NCBI RefSeq assembly: GCF_009737085.1
Contig: NZ_WOVL01000003.1
Span: forward strand, 62,001 to 126,000
Direction: 5' to 3'
DNA: 64,000 nucleotides
DNA from: Paenibacillus sp. NEAU-GSW1
Lineage (GTDB): Bacteria > Bacillota > Bacilli > Paenibacillales > Paenibacillaceae
In this document: positions 54,776 to 64,000 of the stretch, piece by piece
Layout of the letters: each line of letters opens with the position of its first letter
Numbering within the stretch: the first letter of the stretch is position 1
Notes under the pieces: generated by a model
What the model was told of the DNA's origin: nothing
The model's input: only the letters and a program-made list of their open reading frames with translations
Databases searched by the model: none
Made by a program: the position numbers and the translations under genes

Positions 54776-56125
54776 TTATGAAATCGCATTTTTCGTCATC
54801 ACGTATCTAAGCCAGTATGCGCTCTGTTTCGGTATACGCTCCTGGGTTTCATAATCGACGTATGTGATGCCAAATCGCTTGGAATATCCGAAGGCCCATT
54901 CATAGTTGTCCATAAATGACCAGCAGAAATATCCCGCTGCCTTGCCGCCCTCCTCTATAAATTTGCCGACAGCATTAAGATGAAGACGGAAATATTCAAT
55001 ACGTTCCTCATCGTTTACGACGCCGTTTACGACCTGGTCTGCATAGGCGGCCCCGTTCTCGGTAATATAGATAGGCAGATCCGTATACTCGTCTTTCAAT
55101 CGAGTCAGCAGGTCATACAGACCTTCGGGGTAAACTTCCCAATCCATATCCGTATGGCTTCCCGGTCCTCTTACCGAAGCTCCTCCTAAGAATAGATCCT
55201 CCGGATTATTCCGGACAATGTTCCGAGTATAATAATTTATACCGAGAAAATCGCAAGGGATGCTTATCAGCTCTAAGTCTCCCTCATGGATAAATTCGAA
55301 AGAAACGTTGTGTTTCTTGAACATTTCCATCGTATCTTCCGGATACCGGCCCTTAAAGACAGGATCCATAAACCAGCGGTTCGTAAATCCATCGGATCTC
55401 CATGCAGCCATTCGATCGTCTTCACTGTCTGTCGCCGGATCTTGATACGTCAGATTCAATGTGATGCCGATCTGATGCTTATACCCCTTCTCCCGGTACA
55501 TTCGTACTGCCTCGCCATGGGATAACAGGATATGGTGCGCCGCAGCTGTTGCTTCCTGCCAGTCTGTATGCCCTGGAGCATGCACTCCTAATCCGTAGCT
55601 AAGGAACGATGCGCACCAAGGCTCGTTATGTGTAATCCACATCGGAATTTCTTCACCGAAATGCTCAAACAGCACGGCTGCAAATTGCTTGAAATATTCG
55701 ACCGTTTGTCGATTTGTCCATCCTCCTTCTTCGTGAACCCAAAGAGGCAAATCCCAATGATAGATCGTAACAGACGGTACTATATTATATTTCTTTAGTT
55801 CTTTAATCAAATTCGAGTAGAACTCAATACCTTTGGGATTCAGTTTCCCTTTCTCAGGAAAAATTCTCGGCCAAGCTATTGAGAATCTATAAGCCTTAAA
55901 GCCCAGCTCCGCAATCAGCTTGATGTCTTCCTTGTAGCGGTAATAATGGTCGCAGGCTACGTCTCCATTATGAGCTTCATATACTTTTCCGGGAATAGCC
56001 GCAAATTCATCCCAAATACAAGGCGTCCTTCCATCCGCCGAGCCTGCTCCTTCAATCTGGTACGCAGCTGTTGCCGTTCCCCATATAAATCCAGGCGGGA
56101 ATTGTTTTTCACTCATTTCCATCAT
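54776..56125 (-). CDS. GH1 beta-glucosidase
   Basis: 449 residues with no signal peptide, so it acts in the cytoplasm. Acid/base Glu168 in THNEPW and nucleophile Glu356 in ITENGA are both present, as is the N-terminal FPPGFIWGTATAAYQIEGA. It releases glucose from beta-glucosides such as cellobiose and lichenan fragments. It is the last gene after two ABC permease genes, 30 bp apart, and should share their LacI-controlled transcript. Confidence 0.95.
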   Translation of the reverse strand: MMEMSEKQFPPGFIWGTATAAYQIEGAGSADGRTPCIWDEFAAIPGKVYEAHNGDVACDHYYRYKEDIKLIAELGFKAYRFSIAWPRIFPEKGKLNPKGIEFYSNLIKELKKYNIVPSVTIYHWDLPLWVHEEGGWTNRQTVEYFKQFAAVLFEHFGEEIPMWITHNEPWCASFLSYGLGVHAPGHTDWQEATAAAHHILLSHGEAVRMYREKGYKHQIGITLNLTYQDPATDSEDDRMAAWRSDGFTNRWFMDPVFKGRYPEDTMEMFKKHNVSFEFIHEGDLELISIPCDFLGINYYTRNIVRNNPEDLFLGGASVRGPGSHTDMDWEVYPEGLYDLLTRLKDEYTDLPIYITENGAAYADQVVNGVVNDEERIEYFRLHLNAVGKFIEEGGKAAGYFCWSFMDNYEWAFGYSKRFGITYVDYETQERIPKQSAYWLRYVMTKNAIS

Positions 56126-56155
56126 CCAACCTTTCCAAAACGAATAAACTGTAAA

Positions 56156-57025
56156 CTAGCCTTTAACCGCACCAGCCGTCATGCCCCGAATAAAATACTT
56201 CTGCGTTAAGAAGAACGTGATAATGATAGGCGCGGTAACTACAGTCGCTGCCGACATCAGAAGATCGTATCGGTTATTGTATTGACCAACGAATAGTCGG
56301 ATCCCTACCGGAATCGTCTGCACATCTGCTGTTGTTGTCAGTACCCAGGCGAATAAAAGCTCATCCCAAGCGGTTAAGAAGACATATACGCACGTAGCAA
56401 TAATTCCCGGGAAGGACAGAGGGAGGATGACTTTTACGAACGCTTGGAATCTCGTACATCCGTCGATCAATGCCGATTCTTCCAAATCCCTAGGAATGGC
56501 CACGAAGAAGCTGCGCATGATCCATATGCTCATTGGCGTATAGAATGCGGTATAAACAAGCACCATCCCCCAGTACGTATCGATCATGGGAAGTCCAATC
56601 GTCTCCTTGATCGCGAGGAACATAAGATAGATCGGCAACAGGAACATAATGCCCGGAATCATCTGCGTTGCAATAATGCTCATTCCGAAAGTCCCCGAGC
56701 CTGGGAACTTAAAGCGGGCAAGCGCGTACCCCGCCATAACTGCAAACATGCAGGATAGAATCATCGTCAACGTACAAATGATTAAACTATTCAAGAAGAA
56801 ATCGGCAAAGTTAATATTCTTCCACATGTCAACATAGTTCGACCATTGCGGCTTTGGAATACTGAAGCCAGTAATTCCATCCAAAATTTCATTGTTAGAG
56901 TGCAATGAGATTTTAACCATCCAGTAAATAGGAAAAATCATAATGGCTACAATTAGCCAAGTGATCGTATTTAATACATAATACCCGGACTTTTTCTTTA
57001 TTCGGGCGCTCATCCGGTTACTCAT
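56156..57025 (-). CDS. Sugar ABC permease, MalG-like (CUT1)
   Basis: 289 residues, six helices, with the docking loop ESALIDGCTRFQAFVKVILP (EAA motif). N-terminal positive residues precede the first helix TITWLIVAIMIFPIYWMV. It overlaps the previous permease gene by 4 bp (ATGA). With the MalF-like protein it makes the sugar channel; the ATPase is not in the operon, as is usual when MsmX-type ATPases are shared. Confidence 0.93.
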   Translation of the reverse strand: MSNRMSARIKKKSGYYVLNTITWLIVAIMIFPIYWMVKISLHSNNEILDGITGFSIPKPQWSNYVDMWKNINFADFFLNSLIICTLTMILSCMFAVMAGYALARFKFPGSGTFGMSIIATQMIPGIMFLLPIYLMFLAIKETIGLPMIDTYWGMVLVYTAFYTPMSIWIMRSFFVAIPRDLEESALIDGCTRFQAFVKVILPLSFPGIIATCVYVFLTAWDELLFAWVLTTTADVQTIPVGIRLFVGQYNNRYDLLMSAATVVTAPIIITFFLTQKYFIRGMTAGAVKG

Positions 57026-57999
57026 TCAGCTCTCAACTCCGATCTAAAGATGCGGTACCAAATACCGACAATGACAAGCATACCTAGCATTAGCAAGAAC
57101 GAGGCTGCAGCTCCGGCGCCGAACGACCAATAGCCAAACGTCTGCCTTTGAAGTGCTGTCATTAGCAAGTCGCCCCATTCGCCTGGGTATCCTGCTCCAT
57201 TTCCGAACATCATAGCAACAATGTTATAGGAATAAACGTTATAAATGATTTGGAACAAGAGTTGAACAGCAATGATCGGCTTTAGAAGCGGCAGGGTTAT
57301 GTTCCAAAACTGTCTGACCTTTCCTGCCCCATCAATTCTAGCGGCTTCGTAAAGGTCGTCATTAATCGTTTGCAGTCCAGAGAGGAATACAATCATAAGG
57401 AACGGCCAGCTTCTCCATACAGATGGTATAACAATGGCCCAGATTGTGTTCGGACCGATTAGCCAATAGGGCTTATCATCCATCAAATGCAGAATATCGA
57501 CAAGAATATGATTGATAATACCTTCCTTCTGCCACATGAATCCCCATAGAATGCCTACAACATAAGAAGGAACGACCCAAGGAAGCAGCATTGCCGCCCT
57601 CGCAATTCCTCTGCCTGGGAACTCTCTATTCAGCAGCATCGCTACAAATAATCCAATAACCATAACCGTAAAAGTGACCACAACGGTGTATATTGCCGTA
57701 TTGCGAATGGCATATCCCAATCCCTGTCTTACGGGATTATTTTCATTAAATAGAAGTTCGGAATAGTTCTGGATTCCGATAAATGGCGCCTTGAGGTACT
57801 CGCCTAACGTAAATTGGTTTAGCTTCAGCAGCGACATCCAAATCCCTTGTACAACAGGAATCGCATGCACCATTATCATGAATAGAAGCGTAGGGAGAAT
57901 TAGTCCGTACGCAAAGCGATGCTCCTTGAAACTAGCTTTGAACCTTTGTCCAACCGTTTTCTTGTGGGGAGTATTAACTGTTGCTGTTCTCGTTTCCAA
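57022..57999 (-). CDS. Sugar ABC permease, MalF-like (CUT1)
   Basis: 325 residues with six or seven helices and the docking loop EAARIDGAGKVRQFWNITLP. The TTG start at 57999 has GAAGGGAT upstream. It follows the binding-protein gene by 77 bp. Confidence 0.93.
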   Translation of the reverse strand: METRTATVNTPHKKTVGQRFKASFKEHRFAYGLILPTLLFMIMVHAIPVVQGIWMSLLKLNQFTLGEYLKAPFIGIQNYSELLFNENNPVRQGLGYAIRNTAIYTVVVTFTVMVIGLFVAMLLNREFPGRGIARAAMLLPWVVPSYVVGILWGFMWQKEGIINHILVDILHLMDDKPYWLIGPNTIWAIVIPSVWRSWPFLMIVFLSGLQTINDDLYEAARIDGAGKVRQFWNITLPLLKPIIAVQLLFQIIYNVYSYNIVAMMFGNGAGYPGEWGDLLMTALQRQTFGYWSFGAGAAASFLLMLGMLVIVGIWYRIFRSELRAE

Positions 58000-58076
58000 A
58001 TGTATCCCTTCCCTCTAATGAAGTGTGCTATCAGGCAATAGGCCCGATAGCACACAATAGAATCATCCTATACTCT

Positions 58077-59477
58077 TTATTGATTCAGAATTGCGTTAAC
58101 TTCCTTCGCAGCGGCATTCAGTTGCTCCTGTACAGAAGCTTCGCTATAGGTTCCGCTGACACCAGCTACAATGTCCCAGATGTTTCCGAAATATTTGACA
58201 AGAGCAGTCTCCGTCGGCCCCCATTGCGGGATGGAAGGGTAAGACTTGCCATATTTCGTCGCTTCAACGAATGAAGCAAAGTTAGGGTCTGCCCCGAGAG
58301 AATCGATAACCGACTTCTTACCAGGCAGGTTGCCCGTAAATTTGGAGTAATTCAATTGAGCCTCATCCGTGGACAAATACTTGATCACATCCCAAGCCGC
58401 ATCTTTATTTTTGGATCCTTTAAAGATCGTCAAGTTGCTGCCGCCAATAAAGGTGGATTGCTCAGCAGGACCCGCCGGCAGCGGAGCTACCGCAAAGTTT
58501 TTCGCAGCTTCCTTATCGCCCATACCGCCTTTATCTGCAGGCGTGTTCAAATTCTTCACCATATATGCGCCTGAAACGATGATTGCGGATTTGCCTTCGG
58601 CGAAGTCGGATTCGACCTGAGCGGAGTTCTTCTCCAGGGAGGTTTTGTCAACAAGCCCCTCATGCGCCAGTCCTGTATAATACATAACGCCCTTCAAGGC
58701 TTCCGCGCTATTGAACGCCGCTTCCTTATTTCCATCGGTGTATATTTTTCCGCCCGCTGCCCAAACCCAAGGGAAAATATTATGCGGCACGTTCCAGTCA
58801 TTCTTGCCGGAGAGGCCGAATGCCGCCATCTTCTTCCCAGCGATTTCGACGCCGTTCAGCTTCTTCATAGCTTCCTTGAGGCTGTCCCAATCTTTAAACG
58901 CCGTCTTCGGATCTACGCCAGCTTTCTCGAATGCATCCGTTCTGTAGAACATCGCTCTTGCGTCTACAAACCAAGGAACGCCGTACACTTCTGGTTTTCC
59001 GTCAATTTTTGTCGTATTCCAGCTTGCCGGCAAATAGCTTTCTTCGCCGCCTACATCGGCAATGCGGGAGGTTAGATCCTCAATACCGTTCATCGCTGCA
59101 ATCGCAGGCACCCAAGTCGTTCCCAATTGAAGCAAGTCAGGACCTTCGCCGCTTGTTGCCGCTGTCGTAATTTTGGTCCACGCTGAGCCCCAGTCCAATA
59201 CCGTCGCTTTAATTTTCACATTCGGATTTTGTTCCAGATAGGGCTTAACCAGCTCCATGAATTCTTCTTCCGGCTTAGGGCTGTTTGGCATAATCCATGC
59301 GGTTAAGGTGACGTCCTCTTTCTTTCCTGCATCCGAAGTATTGCTGCCCTCTGCCGATTTCTCCGTCTGGTTTGCTTTAGTGCCGGATTCATTGTTGGAT
59401 CCGCCGCATGCCGCCAGGAGCGTGCTCATCAATGCCATGATTACTAGAAGTGTCAGACTTGCTCTCTTTTTCCCCAT
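58077..59477 (-). CDS. Sugar ABC substrate-binding lipoprotein
   Basis: 466 residues with lipobox LLAACGGS (Cys at about 24). Family 1 binding-protein features: LLQLGTTWVPAIAAMNGIED, GVPWFVDARAMFYR, and IIVSGAYMVKNL. It delivers an oligosaccharide to the two permeases encoded next; the GH1 gene that follows suggests a beta-gluco-oligosaccharide. GGGGGAACC precedes ATG at 59477. A LacI-type operator lies at 59522-59543 in its leader. Confidence 0.93.
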   Translation of the reverse strand: MGKKRASLTLLVIMALMSTLLAACGGSNNESGTKANQTEKSAEGSNTSDAGKKEDVTLTAWIMPNSPKPEEEFMELVKPYLEQNPNVKIKATVLDWGSAWTKITTAATSGEGPDLLQLGTTWVPAIAAMNGIEDLTSRIADVGGEESYLPASWNTTKIDGKPEVYGVPWFVDARAMFYRTDAFEKAGVDPKTAFKDWDSLKEAMKKLNGVEIAGKKMAAFGLSGKNDWNVPHNIFPWVWAAGGKIYTDGNKEAAFNSAEALKGVMYYTGLAHEGLVDKTSLEKNSAQVESDFAEGKSAIIVSGAYMVKNLNTPADKGGMGDKEAAKNFAVAPLPAGPAEQSTFIGGSNLTIFKGSKNKDAAWDVIKYLSTDEAQLNYSKFTGNLPGKKSVIDSLGADPNFASFVEATKYGKSYPSIPQWGPTETALVKYFGNIWDIVAGVSGTYSEASVQEQLNAAAKEVNAILNQ

Positions 59478-59521
59478 CTCGGTTCCCCCGATTCTGATTC
59501 TTGGTTTAGGTAATCGCAGAT

Positions 59522-59543
59522 TTTTCGTAACCGGTTACGAAAA
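59522..59543. promoter_or_regulatory. LacI-type operator 1, in the leader of the sugar transport operon
   Basis: A 22-bp perfect palindrome, TTTTCGTAACC and its inverse. It has the central CCGG and TAACCGGTTA core typical of LacI-family operators, 45 bp upstream of the binding-protein start. Confidence 0.88.
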
Positions 59544-59710
59544 TAACGAATGTCCGCCGCACAACCTGCAGCATTATGCAACTGATTCGTTAAATCATCA
59601 TTTTCATACGTGTCCTGCGATGTACTTTTATTGTAATCAGTAATCGGTAAAGCCTAAATAACTCTTTATCAACTTTTCTACGAATTTGATAACACTTTCC
59701 CGTCCATTTC

Positions 59711-59724
59711 CGTAACCGGTTACG
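59711..59724. promoter_or_regulatory. LacI-type operator 2, beside the lacI stop codon
   Basis: CGTAACCGGTTACG repeats the 14-bp core of operator 1, with centres 185 bp apart. Together they would let a LacI tetramer or a pair of dimers loop the promoter between them. Confidence 0.85.
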
Positions 59725-59725
59725 A

Positions 59726-60748
59726 TTATGGATTGAGATTTTCCACACTTTGCCGAATGACGATATCCGGCGGGACCAGAATGATTTGCGGAACGGCATT
59801 TTCATTATCGATGAGCTCAAGCAATGCGAGAGCAGCCGCTCTTCCCAACTCGTTACGATTTTGCCTTATTGTCGTAATGCCTGGCTTAATGTAATTCAGG
59901 GCTAATATATCGTCATACCCAACGATGGAAATGCCTCTGCCGATTTCGTAGCCGTATTCCTCTAGCGCATTCTTGGCTCCAATAGCCATAGAGTCGCTTG
60001 CGCAAACAATCGCTGTCGGCATACTTCCGGAGGCAATCAGCTTATTTACCGCCTCGCAGCCTCCGTTTTCGCTAAAATCGGCATGCGTAATCCAGCCTGG
60101 GTTAATCTTGCAGCCTAATGACCGCATCGCTTGCTGAAAGCCCTTAAATCGGTCTTGCCCCGGCTTGCTGTTGAAGATGTCTGCAATAAACGCAATTTGC
60201 CGATGACCCTGCGAATATAAGTGTTGAACTGCCATAATGGAGCCCGCTACATTATCCGTTGTTACGTATCCCGCCCTCGGGCCATATACGTCCAAATCGA
60301 CGGAAATACACGGTATTCCGCTTTTGACAAGCTGTTCGAGCTGCTTGTCGTCTCTGGCAATGCCGAATAGAAGGATCCCGTCTACATCCCGCTGTCTAGC
60401 GCGTATCTCAAAATGATTTTCCTCGATCGCATCTGTGTTATCGTTCGTAAAGATCAGCAAGTCGTAGCCTTTCGCTCCAACGATATGCTGAAAGCTGGAT
60501 AACACATCCTGCAGGAAAGGATGCACCAGTCCGGAATGAAGATGATCATGACTAAACACGCCAATCATCTTGGACTTCTTCATGGCAAGCCCCCTTGCCG
60601 TTGCATTCGGGTGATAACCTAGTTCATCCATAATCTCTAGAATCAAGGCACGTGTTTTCCTGCTTACATCCGGACGTCCATTAATGACCCTGGAGACCGT
60701 TGCCGATGAGACCCCTGCCCGCTTAGCGATATCATATATTGTAATCAT
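59726..60748 (-). CDS. LacI-family repressor of the beta-glucan transport operon
   Basis: 340 residues from ATG at 60748 (an in-frame GTG five codons earlier overlaps the probable ribosome site GGAGTGGAAG). HTH and hinge: ITIYDIAKRAGVSSATVSRV and INGRPDVSRKTR ... YHPNATARGLAMKKS. The remainder is the periplasmic-binding-like sugar sensor (IGVFSHDHLHSG, GYVTTDNVAGS, VGYDDILAL). The two CGTAACCGGTTACG operators flank the promoter of the following transport operon, so it should repress that operon until a glucan-derived sugar binds. The gene follows the response regulator closely and may be in its transcript. Confidence 0.92.
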   Translation of the reverse strand: MITIYDIAKRAGVSSATVSRVINGRPDVSRKTRALILEIMDELGYHPNATARGLAMKKSKMIGVFSHDHLHSGLVHPFLQDVLSSFQHIVGAKGYDLLIFTNDNTDAIEENHFEIRARQRDVDGILLFGIARDDKQLEQLVKSGIPCISVDLDVYGPRAGYVTTDNVAGSIMAVQHLYSQGHRQIAFIADIFNSKPGQDRFKGFQQAMRSLGCKINPGWITHADFSENGGCEAVNKLIASGSMPTAIVCASDSMAIGAKNALEEYGYEIGRGISIVGYDDILALNYIKPGITTIRQNRNELGRAAALALLELIDNENAVPQIILVPPDIVIRQSVENLNP

Positions 60749-60768
60749 CTTGCTCACTTCCACTCCGC

Positions 60769-62367
60769 TTAAATTTGATCTCTATATTCCTGCGGCGTCA
60801 TTCCGAATTGCTCCCTGAACACCTTGCTAAAGTACGCCGCATTCTTAAATCCCAAGCTTTCTGATATTTCATAGATTCGAACCGAATCTTGTTTGAGCAT
60901 ATGCGCCGCTTTCTCCATACGTTGTGCATGGATGTAATCGCTTATGCTCTGTCCCGTCTCCGCTTTATAGAGACGTGACAAATACACCGGATGCAAATAT
61001 ACGGCATCCGCAATCGTTTGCAAAGAGATTGTTCCAATATTTCTAGCAATATAATCATTAACTTTCCATATTAATTTTTCCTTGGAGCTTCTCTTTTCCA
61101 CCAAAGCGTTTGTTTTGATTTTGTCTAAGACAAAATACGCCCATTCCGATAAATGATGCACGGAGCGCACCGTACGGTCAAGAATATCAGCGCTTCCTAC
61201 CAGCTCGCTAAGCAGCCGGTTATGTTTATGCGCATAATGATAAAATGCGCCGGTTATAACCATATTGGCCTCTTGAACATGCTCCTCAGATAAATTGGAT
61301 TGCTGCTTAAGCGTATTCAATACTTGATCCAACTTCAAGGTGAACGCATCCCACTGATGGCTGTCTAGCAAATGGTGAAATGTCGGCGTTTCATGAAGAA
61401 GATGCACGGGATGAAATTCCAGTTCGGCTTCCGGGATATCCCCGGGAATAAAGCAGCCCGATTCGTTGCCAAGCCGGCTCCTTACCAGGTTAATCAGATG
61501 ACTGTATAAGGAATAAATATCATCCGGGAATATTCCGCTCCTGCTTAAGAGAATCGAAACCACCCTTTTCAAATAAAGACCGATATTACGCTGCAATTGA
61601 AGGGAGAGCGACTCCATTTTTTTGGCTTCCTCACTTTGCGATAGGGCCGTTCTTCCCTGCGCTAATATGACGAGGTAGTTATTCGAGTCTCTGCAGGACC
61701 AGAGCTTGAAAGAATCCTTAAATACCTCGTCAGCAATGTTCATAATGGCATATTCGAGCAAATAAATATCTCTGTCGTTATATTCAGCAAAGCTTTCCTC
61801 CAGCCGAATTAACATGATGTTAATCGAATTTCCGATTTGAAACGGCACTTCGTACAAATCGAGCAAATGGGTTAACGACTCCTTGGAATGCTGAATGACG
61901 AGCAATTCGTTCAACAGCTTGTCTTTCAGCACCGGCAGGCTTTCTTTTAACGTATGAACAACCCGATCATGGGAAACCACTTCCTGCCATTCCTGTCTCA
62001 CTTGCTGCGCTACTCTTCCAATTACTCTTAGAACCTCTTCGTCGCTTGCCGGCTTAAGCAAGTAGTCGTACACATTGAAGGCCATCGCTTGCTTCGCATA
62101 TTGAAACTCAGCATATCCGGACAACAATACCGATTTTACATGCTTGTGGTGCTTATACACTTGCTCGATGAGCTCAATTCCCGACATACCGGGCATATAA
62201 ATATCGGCGATCATAATATCAATTGAATGCATCGTCATCAACTGCAGCGCTTCATTAGCCGAATATGCCCTATACACCGTATCGATATTAAGCTGTTCCC
62301 AATCTATTGTATACGCTAATGTATCCACAACTGACGATTCGTCATCTACGATAAGCAAACTTAACAT
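60769..62367 (-). CDS. AraC-type response regulator (YesN-like)
   Basis: 532 residues from ATG at 62367; the frame opens eight codons earlier at a TTG, but GAGGAGTGA fits the ATG. Receiver domain at the N-terminus: LLIVDDESSVVDTLAYT, phospho-acceptor Asp55 in IADIYMPGMSG, and Lys in YLLKPASDEE. A variable middle follows. The C-terminal AraC DNA-binding part has the double HTH SLQTIADAVYLHPVYLSRLY and ISESLGFKNAAYFSKVFREQ. It is co-transcribed after the sensor kinase (stop-start gap 4 bp) and probably activates sugar-uptake genes in this locus. Confidence 0.94.
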   Translation of the reverse strand: MLSLLIVDDESSVVDTLAYTIDWEQLNIDTVYRAYSANEALQLMTMHSIDIMIADIYMPGMSGIELIEQVYKHHKHVKSVLLSGYAEFQYAKQAMAFNVYDYLLKPASDEEVLRVIGRVAQQVRQEWQEVVSHDRVVHTLKESLPVLKDKLLNELLVIQHSKESLTHLLDLYEVPFQIGNSINIMLIRLEESFAEYNDRDIYLLEYAIMNIADEVFKDSFKLWSCRDSNNYLVILAQGRTALSQSEEAKKMESLSLQLQRNIGLYLKRVVSILLSRSGIFPDDIYSLYSHLINLVRSRLGNESGCFIPGDIPEAELEFHPVHLLHETPTFHHLLDSHQWDAFTLKLDQVLNTLKQQSNLSEEHVQEANMVITGAFYHYAHKHNRLLSELVGSADILDRTVRSVHHLSEWAYFVLDKIKTNALVEKRSSKEKLIWKVNDYIARNIGTISLQTIADAVYLHPVYLSRLYKAETGQSISDYIHAQRMEKAAHMLKQDSVRIYEISESLGFKNAAYFSKVFREQFGMTPQEYRDQI

Positions 62368-62371
62368 TGCT

Positions 62372-64000
62372 TCACTCCTCTTGATGTACAATGCAACGAA
62401 TGGTAACTAGAAGCCCGCCTAACTCCGATGCTTCAAATTCCAGTCCTGAACCTTCATGAAAAATATTCTTTACCCTTTGATGCGTATTCCATATCCCGTA
62501 TCCCGATTCTTCCGACAACGGCTGTTTCATCTTGGCGCCCAGCTTCTCCAATTGCATGTTGTTCATTCCAATTCCTGCATCTTCAACCCGAAGCAAGAAG
62601 CCTCCCGGAATAAAGGTTCCGGTTATTCGAATCATGCCGCCGTCCTCTTTAGGAGCGACTCCATGGATAATCGCATTCTCCACAAGAGGCTGAATCAACA
62701 GTCTTGGTATTTGAAATGGGAGCAAACCATCATCGATTTGAATTTCGTATTGGAACCGCTTCGCCCGCATGGATTGAATCGTTAAGTAGTTTCGTACAAG
62801 CTGCAGCTCTTCTTCCAGCGTTGCCATAGGATTCTCCAGTCTTGTCGTATAGCGATAATACTCTCCGAGGTTCAATGCCATTGCGACCACCTCTTCCTCA
62901 GCACCTAGCTTTGCCATATTCTTAATGTAGAATAGACAATTATATAGGAAATGCGGATTGATCTGCGATTGCAGCTGCTTGAGTTCCGCTTCCTTGGTGC
63001 GCAGCTTTTCTTCATAAACGGTTTCAATTAATTCCTGGATCCGATTGGCCATACTGTTAAACCCCGTAAATACAGCTTCAAATTCATCTTTCCGATTCGA
63101 ATCCAATCGGGAAGCATATTTGCCTGTACGAATGTCTTTTATTTTTAACATGAGTTGATTAATCGGAGTCTGTACTTGTCGGTATGCGAGCAGCGCGATC
63201 ATAATACCCAAGAGCAGCAAGGTCACCGTACCTAATATAAAAAAATTCCGGCTCTCTTGAATAGGCATAACGACTTCGGATAACGGAATGTAATCGATTA
63301 AGTACCAGCCTAGGCTTTCGGTCTTTACAGTGCTTACAAGTATAGGCTGCTTATCACTTTCGATAATACGGCTGCCTAGAACAGGCTCTTGCTCTCTCCA
63401 GCTTTGTTCAAGGTAAGGCTGAGCCTCATCGCCCGCCCCAATGAAACCGAATGAAGAGTGATACAATAGGGTCGTACGCTTGGGGTCCTGCGTGTAGTTG
63501 TCAATCATATTTCGAATATACGTATCGGGAAATCGAGCCTCAATTAAATATTGACCGCCTATGCGATCCGTATAGAAGTAACCGGAGCTCTGCCCATTTT
63601 CTTTTTTATATCGCCATACTCGTTCTCCCTGCTCTTCTGCCAGCGATCCAACAGGTTCGTCATAACTCACTCCTGCTTTTGTCGATATGACTTCTTTTCT
63701 CGATAAAGAATAGATTGAAATATCAATAGGCCAGTTGGTAGATGCGCTTTGCAGCTTAATTTTCTGAAGAACATCTAACCTAAGCTTATTCGCATCAAAT
63801 AAATCTTCCGATATGGATGAATTCAAATATTGCCTTATCGTGGGATCCTCTTCTAGTTCCAACACATTGACCGCCAGCTGATCTACCTGATTTTCTACTT
63901 GAGACATGAAGAAGAGCAATTGGTTATAATAGGATGTGCGAATGTCCTGTTCGATGACTTGAACGCTTACCCGATGGGAGTTGCCGTTCAAGGTAATAAT
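62372..64000 (-). CDS. Sensor histidine kinase (YesM-like), 5' end missing
   Basis: The frame is open at the right edge, so the N-terminal membrane helix lies outside the window; about 540 residues are seen. A Cache-like extracellular domain (about 1-255) is followed by a membrane helix (FILGTVTLLLLGIMIALLAY) and HAMP. The His_kinase motif is LQSQINPHFLYNCLFYIKNM with the phospho-His in NPHF, and the ATPase has LVENAIIHG and DAGIGMNNM. It senses an extracellular sugar or binding-protein complex and phosphorylates the AraC-type regulator encoded next. Confidence 0.94.
   Translation of the reverse strand: MITLNGNSHRVSVQVIEQDIRTSYYNQLLFFMSQVENQVDQLAVNVLELEEDPTIRQYLNSSISEDLFDANKLRLDVLQKIKLQSASTNWPIDISIYSLSRKEVISTKAGVSYDEPVGSLAEEQGERVWRYKKENGQSSGYFYTDRIGGQYLIEARFPDTYIRNMIDNYTQDPKRTTLLYHSSFGFIGAGDEAQPYLEQSWREQEPVLGSRIIESDKQPILVSTVKTESLGWYLIDYIPLSEVVMPIQESRNFFILGTVTLLLLGIMIALLAYRQVQTPINQLMLKIKDIRTGKYASRLDSNRKDEFEAVFTGFNSMANRIQELIETVYEEKLRTKEAELKQLQSQINPHFLYNCLFYIKNMAKLGAEEEVVAMALNLGEYYRYTTRLENPMATLEEELQLVRNYLTIQSMRAKRFQYEIQIDDGLLPFQIPRLLIQPLVENAIIHGVAPKEDGGMIRITGTFIPGGFLLRVEDAGIGMNNMQLEKLGAKMKQPLSEESGYGIWNTHQRVKNIFHEGSGLEFEASELGGLLVTIRCIVHQEE

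Overview
The window looks like chromosomal DNA of a Paenibacillus-like soil bacterium (Bacillota, Paenibacillaceae). The reasons are: balanced base composition; strong AGGAGG-type ribosome binding sites with frequent GTG and TTG starts; Fur, CcpA (cre) and ECF-type control motifs of Bacillus style; many TetR regulators and chemoreceptors; a YesM/YesN-type two-component pair; and a large load of secreted plant-polysaccharide hydrolases. No rRNA, tRNA, prophage, CRISPR array or intact insertion sequence was seen. Family names come from recognised motifs; no database search was run.

Layout. 1-4.6 kb (minus strand): a TetR / DUF3995 / KAS III operon in which the KAS III protein continues into a second, probably di-iron, domain and runs off the left edge; a Fur-boxed FhuF-like iron reductase; an internally deleted beta-lactamase-fold pseudogene. 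4.8-13 kb: one giant cyclic beta-1,2-glucan synthase-like gene, followed by a tandem array of alternating 50/62-bp palindromic units. 13.4-17.4 kb: ammonium transporter with a glutamine amidotransferase, a winged-helix regulator, and a frameshifted small gene. 18-24.3 kb: two chemoreceptors, a soluble Ser/Thr kinase divergent from a tiny His/Tyr-rich repeat protein, and a TetR gene. 24.4-29 kb: a ketopantoate-reductase-like gene, a scrap of an FtsX-like permease, and a multidomain GH10 xylanase with a cre site. 29-32 kb: TetR/DUF5360 operon and a third chemoreceptor.

32-35.5 kb holds an ECF sigma / anti-sigma pair and two secreted cupredoxin proteins, bounded by perfect 40-bp direct repeats, one of which is the 3' end of the neighbouring MFS gene. 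35.4-43.2 kb is a Fur-controlled divergent locus: one MFS exporter facing a NikABCDE/CntABCDF-like ABC importer operon that contains a second, paralogous MFS exporter, with no metallophore biosynthesis gene in view. 43.2-45 kb: GH5 cellulase with X2 and CBM46-like modules and its own cre site. 45-52 kb: small accessory genes (VOC protein, CobQ, MerR with a thioredoxin-like partner, AhpD-like protein, DHA2 exporter), an IS1182-type transposase remnant, and DUF423.

52.2-64 kb reads as a mixed-linkage beta-glucan utilisation locus: membrane-anchored solute-binding protein and lipoprotein GH16 lichenase on plus; on minus, a sensor kinase (cut by the right edge), AraC-type response regulator and LacI repressor, then binding protein, two CUT1 permeases and a GH1 beta-glucosidase. 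Two copies of a LacI-type palindrome lie between the repressor gene and the transport operon. In this model the secreted enzymes cut xylan, cellulose and lichenan, the ABC systems import the oligosaccharides, and the GH1 enzyme finishes them inside the cell.
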